In this document: in pieces, positions 1 to 6,312 of the stretch | How positions within the stretch are numbered: position 1 is the first letter of the stretch | Layout: each line of letters begins with the position of its first letter | Origin: Methanosarcinaceae archaeon | Lineage (GTDB): Archaea > Halobacteriota > Methanosarcinia > Methanosarcinales > Methanosarcinaceae | Direction: 5' to 3' | Length of the DNA: 7,309 nucleotides | Assembly (NCBI GenBank): GCA_016926455.1 | Contig: JAFGOO010000216.1 | Coordinates: 1-7,309 of the forward strand | Notes under the pieces: generated by a model | The model's input: only the letters and a program-made list of their open reading frames with translations | What the model was told of the DNA's origin: nothing | Database searches by the model: none | Made by a program: the position numbers and the translations under genes

Positions 1-2
1 AA

Positions 3-80
3 CGAGGGGAAGGGCTTGTGGACTTGTGAACGATGGTTCAAAGAATGAAGCAAGAAGCTCCATGCGTAAGCGTGGAGTAG
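3..80 (+). pseudogene. tnpB: TnpB C-terminal remnant (IS200/IS605 family), partial
   Basis: This is the tail of an RNA-guided TnpB endonuclease gene that begins before the window. Reading in the frame that starts at base 3, the last codons from 45 to 80 give M-K-Q-E-A-P-C-V-S-V-E and then a TAG stop. KQEAP followed by a short tail is the usual C-terminus of TnpB proteins, because these codons overlap the conserved right end of the element. Upstream in the same frame the peptide RGEGLVDL is followed by a TGA at 27-29, so the C-terminus seems broken by a nonsense change or a nearby frameshift. An alternative frame starting at base 2 is open for 43 codons to a TAA at 131-133 and could be the real end if a frameshift lies upstream. 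The catalytic and zinc-binding parts are outside the window, so activity cannot be judged. The family assignment rests on the C-terminal motif plus the adjoining hairpin. Confidence 0.55.
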
Positions 81-85
81 TTCAC
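45..85 (+). ncRNA. 3' end of TnpB omega RNA / right end of IS200/IS605-type element
   Basis: A perfect stem with one G-U pair, CTCCATGC (58-65), loop GTAA, GCGTGGAG (70-77), is followed by TAG and TTCAC at 81-85. A short GC-rich hairpin overlapping the tnpB stop codon and ending in a TTCA-like pentamer is the known layout of IS200/IS605 right ends, where the omega RNA scaffold finishes and the guide begins. I infer that the element tip is base 85, so the guide would be read from flanking DNA starting at 86. Only the 3' part of the RNA is in the window. The hairpin is seen directly; the role is inferred from family knowledge. Confidence 0.6.
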
Positions 86-198
86 AACCAAAACACCTTG
101 ATAAATCTGCTAAGTTTATCACCTTTGGAGTAAGAATACCACTGTTTTCAAACGTAGATAAGTTACGTCAAATGTTTTTACCTCAAAATATATATTCT

Positions 199-1467
199 TC
201 ACCTGACACACACTACCAACCCCCCTCCCAAAAGAATAATAAAACCATAAATCATAGCTTCAGTACTTAGATGTGAAAATAAAAATACAGTGACAAGTGC
301 ACCAACTCCAGATAGGACAGGGAATCTGCCAATGTTGATTGGGGACTTGAAGGGTCTTTTAAGATGTGGTTCTGTATAGCGTAACCTGATTAGTGAAACG
401 TTGACCATGAAAAAAATTATGAAGATTGTGAAATTTGAGATGTTTGCAACTGTTACTACATTGTCAATGAATACAAACAGTATAGAAAGTCCCGCAAAAA
501 ATGTAATGGCAACCCATGGTGTCCTTTTTTTAGCATGGACGGTTGCAAATGCCTCTGGCAAGGAACCAGATTCTGCCATACCATACAGTACCCTAGAACC
601 TCCGATCATCATCAGCAGAACGGTGTTGGCAGTGGAAAAAAGCGCGATTACCGAGAAAATTACAAATGCATCATTACCCATTGCCACGAATGCAACTTCT
701 GTTAGGGGAGCAGATGAATTGGACAATGCCTGCCAGTTGACAACACTTACAGCCGACAGAGCAACAAGAATGTATAAAATCAGTGTACCTATTATGGACA
801 TTATTAGAGCTTTTGGTATCGTCTTCTCAGGTTCCTTCGTCTCTTGTGAAAGTTTGACGATGTCCTCAAAGCCCAGATATGCAAAAAATATAAGGGCAGA
901 TGCCTCAAAGATACCCGGTATAGTCGGAGTTTCAAAATAATTGACAGAACCTATATAAGGAAGACCGATATAGATTATTACCAGCAGTCCTATTATTTCA
1001 ATCAATGTCATAAGTATGATGATGTGTGCAGATTGCTTTATACCTATAAAGAGCACAAAGGCAAATATCATTATCAATAAGATAGCAGCAGGAACCGTGG
1101 GTGCATTGGACAATGCACTAAAATAACCTGCAAAACCAAGTGCAACCGCTGAAACGGCAATTACCAGCCCGATTATGACCAGCCACCCCACTATAAACGC
1201 AACATCTTCCCCAAAAGCCCTTTTTACATATTCATATTCTGCACCTGCCTTTGGTAACATGGACGAAAGCTCCATATAGGCAATACCTGTAAGTCCCGCA
1301 GCCATGGCCGCAAACAGGAAAGATAACCATACAGCATTACCTGCCAGACCTGCGGCTTTCCCGACCAGTACATAGATACCTGCACCAAGTATACTTCCTA
1401 CGCCGCTAAGTGTTACTTCAAAAAAACCCAATTCATGCTTTAAAGTAGGTTTTACAGCCATTTTCAT
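199..1467 (-). CDS. APC-superfamily amino acid permease
   Basis: This is an integral membrane transporter predicted to carry amino acids or a related amine, driven by an ion gradient or by exchange. From the ATG at 1467 it has 422 residues and about twelve hydrophobic segments. Segment 1 holds the unwound-helix motif GSILGAGI (residues 24-31), which binds the substrate amino and carboxyl groups in this superfamily. Segment 6 holds FFAYLGFED (about 194-202), followed by the conserved cytoplasmic loop with QETKEPEKTIPKA (about 208-220). RVLYGMAESGSLP (292-304) and LKRPFKSP (369-376) are further family hallmarks. The frame is open to a TTG at 1512, which would add 15 residues. I prefer the ATG at 1467 (or 1461) because related proteins begin just before LKHELGFFEV and a TATA-like box lies about 37 nt upstream. 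The C-terminal tail after the last membrane segment is almost absent. Substrate is not predictable. It follows cdc48 on the same strand with a 76-nt gap and probably has its own promoter. Confidence 0.88.
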   Translation of the reverse strand: MKMAVKPTLKHELGFFEVTLSGVGSILGAGIYVLVGKAAGLAGNAVWLSFLFAAMAAGLTGIAYMELSSMLPKAGAEYEYVKRAFGEDVAFIVGWLVIIGLVIAVSAVALGFAGYFSALSNAPTVPAAILLIMIFAFVLFIGIKQSAHIIILMTLIEIIGLLVIIYIGLPYIGSVNYFETPTIPGIFEASALIFFAYLGFEDIVKLSQETKEPEKTIPKALIMSIIGTLILYILVALSAVSVVNWQALSNSSAPLTEVAFVAMGNDAFVIFSVIALFSTANTVLLMMIGGSRVLYGMAESGSLPEAFATVHAKKRTPWVAITFFAGLSILFVFIDNVVTVANISNFTIFIIFFMVNVSLIRLRYTEPHLKRPFKSPINIGRFPVLSGVGALVTVFLFSHLSTEAMIYGFIILLGGGLVVCVR

Positions 1468-1498
1468 CCCAAAATCTTTTAAAATCAAAAGAGTGTCT

Positions 1499-1508
1499 GG
1501 AATATACC
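1499..1508 (-). promoter_or_regulatory. candidate TATA box for the APC permease gene
   Basis: On the minus strand the sequence reads GGTATATTCC, centred about 37 nt before the ATG at 1467. With the usual archaeal spacing this gives a transcript with a leader of roughly 10 nt. If the TTG at 1512 were the true start this box would lie inside the gene, so the two calls exclude each other. The match is short and could be chance. Confidence 0.35.
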
Positions 1509-1543
1509 CCAATTATCCTCAAGTGACTAACAAAGCAGTGTAT

Positions 1544-3862
1544 TTAACCATATGCAGGTGTCTCAATTTCCCTCGATTTTTTCGTCTGGAGCTTACCCTT
1601 CATTGCTTCGTAGTATTTCATGGTATCAGCGGTCACAGAGGGTTCCGTATCATCAATTGCCTTCAGGAAATGTTTATGACTTACCTTCTTTGCCATTATG
1701 TCTTCGCGTAGCGCAAACCTTCCTGCCTTTTTACATACAGACGCAATGTCAGCACCTGTGAATTTATCGGTCTTCCTCACAAGCGTATCAATATTTACAT
1801 CGTATGCAAGCGACATCTTTTTGGTATGGACCTTGAATATCTTGCGTCTGGATTCTTCAGAGGGGACCGGTACGAGTATAAGCTCATCAAAACGCCCCGG
1901 TCTAATCAGTGCAGGATCGATTATGTCCGGACGGTTCGTAGCGCCAATAACCACTACGCCTCTGAGTTCCTCAAGCCCGTCCATCTCTGAGAGAAGCTGG
2001 TTCACAATGCGTTCCGTTACCTGTGGTTCCCCTACAGCAGATCCCCTAATAGGTGCAAGAGCATCCAGTTCGTCAAGGAAAACAATGGACGGAGCAACTT
2101 GCCGCGCACGTATGAATATTTCTGCAATCCGTTTTTCGGATTCACCATACCATTTGGACAGCAGGTCGCTACCCTTGGCTGTGATAAAATTCGAATCCGA
2201 TTCGTGGGCAATAGCCTTTGCAAGCATGGTTTTACCGGTGCCTGGTGGTCCATAGAGCAGCACACCTTTTGGCGCCTCTACACCAATCCGCCGGAATGAT
2301 TCGGGGTTTCGAAGAGGCCATTCCACGGCTTCCTTCAGCATGCATTTCACACTTTCCACCCCCCCGATATCACTCCATTTCACATTCGGAATTTCGATCA
2401 TGATCTCCCGCATCGCAGATGGCTGAACATCCTTCATTGCAGTCTCAAAATCGTCTCTTGTGACCTCCAGGCGGTCGAGTATCTCCTTTGGGATTTCCTG
2501 TGCCTCCAGATCTATTTGGGGAAGTATCTTCCGAAGTGCGCTCATGGCTGCCTCACGACAGAGAGCAGCGATGTCAGCCCCCACGAAACCGTATGTGATT
2601 CCTGCCAGTTCATTGAGATTAACTTCAACTGCCAGAGGCATACCCCGTGTGTGTATTTGGAGAATCTCAAGACGTCCTTCCGTATCTGGAACCCGGAGCA
2701 CTATCTCGCGGTCAAACCTCCCCGGTCTCCTGAGTGCCATATCAATCGCATCCGGTCTGTTGGTTGCACCAATAACAATCACGTTCTTGCGTTCTTTCAG
2801 GCCGTCCATCAATGAAAGAAGCTGTGAGACCACCCTGCGTTCAACTTCACCGGTGACTTCTGCTCTTTTCGGTGCGATCGAGTCAATCTCATCAAGAAAA
2901 ATAATCGCAGGAGCATTTTTTTCAGCCTCGTCAAATATTTCACGGATGTGCTTTTCAGATTCCCCGTAGAACTTTGACATAATTTCAGGTCCGTTTATCG
3001 AGATGAAATAGGCATCCGATTCGTTTGCAACCGCCCTAGCAAGCATGGTCTTACCCGTCCCAGGCGGTCCATGCAGCAGAACACCCTTTGGGGCATCGAT
3101 ACCCAGCCTGTCAAAAAGCTCAGGATGCTTTAGCGGAAGTTCGATCATTTCCCTTACCTTCGAGATGGCCGGTTTAATGCCACCGAGGTCTTCGTACATC
3201 ACGGTGGGGATGGTCTGTTCTGGGGGAAGTTCCAAAGCTTCGGGTATAAGTTCGACTTCTGTCAGGTCCGTGATTTTGACGATTCCGTAAGGTGATGTTG
3301 ATATAACCTGCATTTTGATTTCACCCAACCCGAAGGCAGGTCCAAAGAAGTCTTGGAAGAATTCTTCAAACATGAGTCCTGTACCAAAGGAATCTCTGGG
3401 TTTTCGTACACTTGTGGTGGATATGAAATCTCCTTTTGATACAGTACGGTTTTGGAACACGGCACGTAGGCTTTCCCCTGATGCTGATATGCGTATGCCT
3501 TTACTGACAGGCGCAAGAACCACCTTTTTAGCTTCTTTCAATTCTGCCCTTCTCACCTGTACGTACTCACCAATGCTTGTTTTTGCATTCGTACGAAGAA
3601 GCCCGTCCATGCGTATGATGCCAAAGCCAGAATCCGAAGGGTAGGCACGTCCTACTATTGCAGATGTGATGCGACCTCCTTTAAGTTCAACGACATCAAA
3701 CTCACGAACTCGAATTTGTTCCCTGAAGGATTCGTCAATACGGACTATTCCCTTCCCCACATCTTTCTGGTCTGCCTCGGCAACCTTCAGTTTAATAAAA
3801 CTGTCTTTATTGTCAACATCCGTAAAATTGAACACCCCGCTCAACCCGAATTTTGCATTCAC
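1544..3862 (-). CDS. cdc48: Cdc48/VAT-type AAA+ ATPase (p97 homologue)
   Basis: This is a hexameric cytosolic unfoldase that threads proteins through its central pore, in archaea as a partner of the 20S proteasome. Its 772 residues follow the p97 plan. The N domain is at about 22-210, with KVAEADQKDVGKGIVRID at its start. D1 has Walker A GPPGTGKT at 265-272, pore loop KFYG at 297-300, Walker B with D324/E325, sensor ATNRPD at 366-371 and arginine fingers R379/R382. D2 has GPPGTGKT at 538-545, pore loop KWYG at 570-573, D597/E598, ATNRPD at 641-646 and R654/R657. All catalytic residues of both rings are present, so it should be active. The start is a GTG, and the first 22 residues or so are an extension relative to typical homologues; no Met codon lies in frame before residue 85, and a GTG at codon 10 is the main alternative. 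The last three residues, AYG, fit the hydrophobic-Tyr-any signal for docking on the 20S core. A phenylalanine-rich insert (about 160-180) lies at the end of the N domain. Confidence 0.96.
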   Translation of the reverse strand: MNAKFGLSGVFNFTDVDNKDSFIKLKVAEADQKDVGKGIVRIDESFREQIRVREFDVVELKGGRITSAIVGRAYPSDSGFGIIRMDGLLRTNAKTSIGEYVQVRRAELKEAKKVVLAPVSKGIRISASGESLRAVFQNRTVSKGDFISTTSVRKPRDSFGTGLMFEEFFQDFFGPAFGLGEIKMQVISTSPYGIVKITDLTEVELIPEALELPPEQTIPTVMYEDLGGIKPAISKVREMIELPLKHPELFDRLGIDAPKGVLLHGPPGTGKTMLARAVANESDAYFISINGPEIMSKFYGESEKHIREIFDEAEKNAPAIIFLDEIDSIAPKRAEVTGEVERRVVSQLLSLMDGLKERKNVIVIGATNRPDAIDMALRRPGRFDREIVLRVPDTEGRLEILQIHTRGMPLAVEVNLNELAGITYGFVGADIAALCREAAMSALRKILPQIDLEAQEIPKEILDRLEVTRDDFETAMKDVQPSAMREIMIEIPNVKWSDIGGVESVKCMLKEAVEWPLRNPESFRRIGVEAPKGVLLYGPPGTGKTMLAKAIAHESDSNFITAKGSDLLSKWYGESEKRIAEIFIRARQVAPSIVFLDELDALAPIRGSAVGEPQVTERIVNQLLSEMDGLEELRGVVVIGATNRPDIIDPALIRPGRFDELILVPVPSEESRRKIFKVHTKKMSLAYDVNIDTLVRKTDKFTGADIASVCKKAGRFALREDIMAKKVSHKHFLKAIDDTEPSVTADTMKYYEAMKGKLQTKKSREIETPAYG

Positions 3863-3891
3863 TAGAATGTTACCCTGAACGTTCTTGTATT

Positions 3892-3902
3892 GAAATATAA
3901 AT
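3892..3902 (-). promoter_or_regulatory. candidate TATA box for cdc48
   Basis: The minus strand reads ATTTATATTTC, a good archaeal TATA-like element, centred about 35 nt before the GTG start of cdc48 at 3862. This would give a leader of roughly 10 nt and supports the GTG at 3862 over a start further inside. An AGGGT lies about 10 nt before the GTG and may act as a weak ribosome binding site. Confidence 0.5.
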
Positions 3903-4005
3903 TCTATGCAGGTCTATTCGTTCTTTATGTTATATCAAAAATTCGTTTATACTTTAAAGAAAATATTCAAATAGGCTCAAAAACATAAACATGTGACTAT
4001 TTCCC

Positions 4006-4017
4006 TCACTGAAGTGA
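4006..4017. promoter_or_regulatory. perfect 12-nt palindrome in the divergent spacer, possible operator
   Basis: TCACT-GA-AGTGA is an uninterrupted inverted repeat with five-base arms and a two-base centre. It lies between the cdc48 promoter on the left and the phosphoribosyltransferase promoter on the right, about 50-60 bp upstream of the latter's TATA-like box. That position suits a dimeric regulator, but a palindrome this short can arise by chance and I see no second copy in the window. Confidence 0.25.
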
Positions 4018-4066
4018 CGGCCTGTATCCCACCTTTGAAATGTCGGGATTTTCCCTTACTTTCTCC

Positions 4067-4079
4067 TAAATTATATCTA
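4067..4079 (+). promoter_or_regulatory. candidate TATA box for the phosphoribosyltransferase gene
   Basis: TAAATTATATCTA is a TATA-like stretch followed by enough room for a start site near 4100. The leader would be about 20 nt to the TTG at 4122 or about 50 nt to the ATG at 4149. It is the best match on this strand in the divergent spacer. Confidence 0.4.
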
Positions 4080-4148
4080 ATTTTCAAATGCTTTTGCTAA
4101 CCTGACGTTCCGAAACATTTTTTGGAGAATAAGACCGTACATATAGCA

Positions 4149-4865
4149 ATGACGTACGATGGCCGATTTCCACCTACTGACCGCAGTTCATTTAAATGTG
4201 ATTTGATGAGCTTTAGCGAATCGTACACCCTCTCCAAGATACTCGCCAGGAAGATAAGGGATTCAGGATATGTGCTTGATATCATAATCGCAATAGGTCG
4301 GGGGGGCTATGTGCCTGGAAGGATCGTCAGTGATTTTTTGCTTTTCGATAACCTGACTACAATTAAGATCGAGCACTACACGAGGGCAGCAAATATAAAG
4401 GAAACAGCAAAGGTGAAATATCCACTCTCTGTTGATATCCATGGTAAGAAAATCCTTGTGTTGGATGATGTAACAGATACAGGTGACACTCTGCGTTTAG
4501 CGGTAGAATATCTTAAAACGATGGAACCTTTGGATATAAGAACAGCAGTCCTCCAGCACAAGACATGTTCAGAGTTCATACCTGATTACTATGCAAGGAA
4601 GATCCTCAAATGGCGATGGATTATATATCCATGGGCGGCTTACGAAGACCTTGCGGGATTTGTGGAGAAGATCATTTGCAGCAGGACACTGACCACAGCG
4701 CAAATTATTAGTGAATTTTCTAGTCTCTACTCCCTTGACGTAAAGGAAAAGGATCTTGTGGAAATACTTGAAGACCTTCACGCGCGGGGAGAGATCGAGT
4801 GCATCAATAAAAACGAAAACACAGCATGGAAATTGATACAGGTTTCAGGTACAGATAATGGATAA
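4149..4865 (+). CDS. phosphoribosyltransferase (COG2236-like, probably purine) with C-terminal winged-helix-like domain
   Basis: This is a type I phosphoribosyltransferase, expected to join a purine base such as hypoxanthine, xanthine or guanine to PRPP in salvage. Numbered from the upstream TTG at 4122, the PRPP-binding loop with flanking strand is ILVLDDVTDTGDT (111-123), with the two acidic residues D115/D116. A glycine-rich loop follows the second strand: IIAIGRGGYVPGR (55-67). The late motif WIIYPWA (166-172) is typical of purine salvage enzymes of this archaeal group. After the catalytic core, residues about 188-233 (TLTTAQIISEFSS through HARGEIECI) look like helix-helix-helix plus a short strand hairpin, as in a winged helix. 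The start is uncertain: TTG at 4122 would add nine residues, and neither TTG nor the ATG at 4149 has a Shine-Dalgarno site. Family similarity begins at FKCDLMSFSE, just after the ATG. It is divergent from cdc48 and 81 bp ahead of aspS. Base specificity and any DNA binding are not shown. Confidence 0.85.
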   Translation: MTYDGRFPPTDRSSFKCDLMSFSESYTLSKILARKIRDSGYVLDIIIAIGRGGYVPGRIVSDFLLFDNLTTIKIEHYTRAANIKETAKVKYPLSVDIHGKKILVLDDVTDTGDTLRLAVEYLKTMEPLDIRTAVLQHKTCSEFIPDYYARKILKWRWIIYPWAAYEDLAGFVEKIICSRTLTTAQIISEFSSLYSLDVKEKDLVEILEDLHARGEIECINKNENTAWKLIQVSGTDNG

Positions 4866-4905
4866 GTAGATTAATAATGAAGTAATCACTATTCAACCTT
4901 AATCC

Positions 4906-4916
4906 GTTATAATCAT
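4906..4916 (+). promoter_or_regulatory. candidate TATA box for aspS
   Basis: CGTTATAATCA is centred about 36 nt before the aspS start, which would place transcription near 4936. That is right at the ribosome binding site AGGTGA (4937-4942), so the leader would be minimal. aspS could also be read through from the gene upstream; the sequence does not decide. Confidence 0.35.
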
Positions 4917-4946
4917 CAGTAATACTCATGCTCAATAGGTGAATAT

Positions 4947-6278
4947 ATGTCATTGGCAAAACTCAGGACACATTACACAACACAGATTAAACCTGACGAA
5001 GTGGGTGAATCAAAAGTCACGCTTGCTGGCTGGGTACACGAAGTACGTGACCTTGGTGGAATCTGTTTTGTGGTAGTGCGTGACCGCGAGGGTCGGGCAC
5101 AGGTCACGCTCGTAAAAAAGAAAATTGATAAGGAGCTGTTAGATGACGCAAGAAAGCTCATACGTGAGTCGGTAGTCAGCATAACAGGGTATGTAAAGCC
5201 AGAATCAAAGGCTCCAAACGGGTACGAGATCATACCAGATGAGATTAGAGTTCTCAACGAAGCAGAATCACCGCTTCCCATGGACACTACTGGCAAGGTT
5301 GATGCTGAACTAGACACACGCCTTGATTCAAGGTTTATCGACCTGCGCAGGGCAAAAACACAGGCTGTTTTTAGGATTCGCCACGAGGTACTGAAAGCGG
5401 TTAGGGCGTACCTTATAAACGAAGGTTTTATTGAGAGTACCTCTCCAAAAGTAGTAGCTACTGCAACAGAAGGTGGTACATCCCTGTTTCCGATAACGTA
5501 CTTTGATAGGGAAGCGTTCCTGAACCAGAGTCCTCAGCTATTCAAGCAGATACTCATGTCAGGCGGGATGGATAGGGTGTTCGAGATAGGCCCGATCTTC
5601 AGGGCAGAAGAACATGATACACGCCGCCATTTAAATGAAGCAACATCCATTGACATTGAGGCAAGCTTTGCCGACCATTTTGATGTCATGAAGATTCTTG
5701 AAAATATGATTGCATATGTTTATTTACATGTAATTGAAAACGCTACGCAGTCGCTGGAAACTCTTGGGGTTGAGCTCACAGTCCCAAAAACACCGTTTTT
5801 GAGGTTGACATACGAAGAAGCGATTGACATCGTAAATTTACAAAGTGAGGAAAAACTGGAATGGGGAGATGATCTTAGTACATTGTCCGAGCATACTATA
5901 GGTAAGAATGTATTCGACAAGACAGGAGAGTCGCATTATTTTATCATTGACTGGCCAACCAATATAAAACCCTTCTATGCAATGCCATATGAAGATAAAT
6001 GGGAGATTAGCAAGTCATTTGACATGATGCACAGGACAATGGAACTTTCATCAGGAGCACAGCGTATCCACAATCATGACCTTCTAAAGGGCCGGATTGA
6101 GGCACAAGGTCTGGATCCCTATGGTTTTGATTTCTACCTCAGGGCTTTTAAGTACGGCATGCCTCCGCATGCCGGCTGGGGAATTGGATGCGAGCGGCTA
6201 GTTATGACAATGCTTGGTGTTGAGAACATTCGTGACGTTGTGCTGTTCCCGAGGGACAGGAAAAGATTGTCGCCGTAA
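4947..6278 (+). CDS. aspS: aspartyl-tRNA synthetase, archaeal type, predicted non-discriminating (Asp/Asn)
   Basis: This class II synthetase activates aspartate and attaches it to tRNA. It has 443 residues, the usual size of the short archaeal/eukaryotic form without the bacterial insert domain. An OB-fold anticodon-binding domain occupies about 20-110 and includes GWVHEVRDLGG. The catalytic domain contains motif 2 FRAEEHDTRRHLNE (218-231), the aspartate-binding region around SPQLFKQ (195-201) and motif 3 GWGIGCERL (410-418) with the ATP-binding arginine. At the two positions known to decide anticodon specificity in archaeal enzymes, this protein has His31 (in GWVHE) and Pro90 (in SKAPNGYE), whereas the discriminating Thermococcus enzyme has Trp and Lys. 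I therefore infer that it also charges tRNA-Asn with Asp, which an amidotransferase such as GatCAB must then convert. The ATG at 4947 has AGGTGA four bases upstream, the best ribosome binding site in the window. rpiA follows after 34 nt and may be cotranscribed. Confidence 0.96.
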   Translation: MSLAKLRTHYTTQIKPDEVGESKVTLAGWVHEVRDLGGICFVVVRDREGRAQVTLVKKKIDKELLDDARKLIRESVVSITGYVKPESKAPNGYEIIPDEIRVLNEAESPLPMDTTGKVDAELDTRLDSRFIDLRRAKTQAVFRIRHEVLKAVRAYLINEGFIESTSPKVVATATEGGTSLFPITYFDREAFLNQSPQLFKQILMSGGMDRVFEIGPIFRAEEHDTRRHLNEATSIDIEASFADHFDVMKILENMIAYVYLHVIENATQSLETLGVELTVPKTPFLRLTYEEAIDIVNLQSEEKLEWGDDLSTLSEHTIGKNVFDKTGESHYFIIDWPTNIKPFYAMPYEDKWEISKSFDMMHRTMELSSGAQRIHNHDLLKGRIEAQGLDPYGFDFYLRAFKYGMPPHAGWGIGCERLVMTMLGVENIRDVVLFPRDRKRLSP

Positions 6279-6296
6279 TAATAATAAATAATAATA
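6276..6296 (+). repeat. TAA-rich tract spanning the aspS stop codon
   Basis: The aspS stop codon is followed by a run of TAA units with one extra A in the middle, ending at ATATG. It gives several backup in-frame stops after aspS and makes an AT-rich patch 17-37 nt before the rpiA ATG, where it could serve as a weak TATA element. It is a simple repeat and I claim no other role. Confidence 0.5.
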
Positions 6297-6312
6297 TGCA
6301 GGTCTGGTCAAA

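Noticed and set aside
401..940. Open frame of 179 codons on the plus strand opposite the permease gene
   Set aside because: It is the antisense shadow of a clear membrane transporter. Its peptide has no recognisable motif or membrane pattern.
2460..2969. Open frame of 169 codons on the plus strand opposite cdc48
   Set aside because: It is antisense to the intact D1 ATPase region. It is Ser/Arg-rich low-complexity translation, typical of the complement of a conserved gene.
2219..3079. Two similar stretches around 2219-2280 and 3040-3100
   Set aside because: They encode the Walker A regions of the D2 and D1 domains. The likeness comes from the ancient duplication within the protein, not from a DNA repeat element.
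3905..3915. TATGCAGGTCT occurs here and again at 6295-6305, with a related TATGCAGGT near 1551
   Set aside because: The copies fall in unrelated settings (spacer, rpiA leader, end of cdc48). Eleven bases shared twice is weak evidence for a dispersed motif.
3863..4121. Possible small RNA or tRNA gene in the divergent spacer
   Set aside because: I found no cloverleaf, no T-loop or anticodon pattern, and no strong long hairpin apart from the short palindrome.
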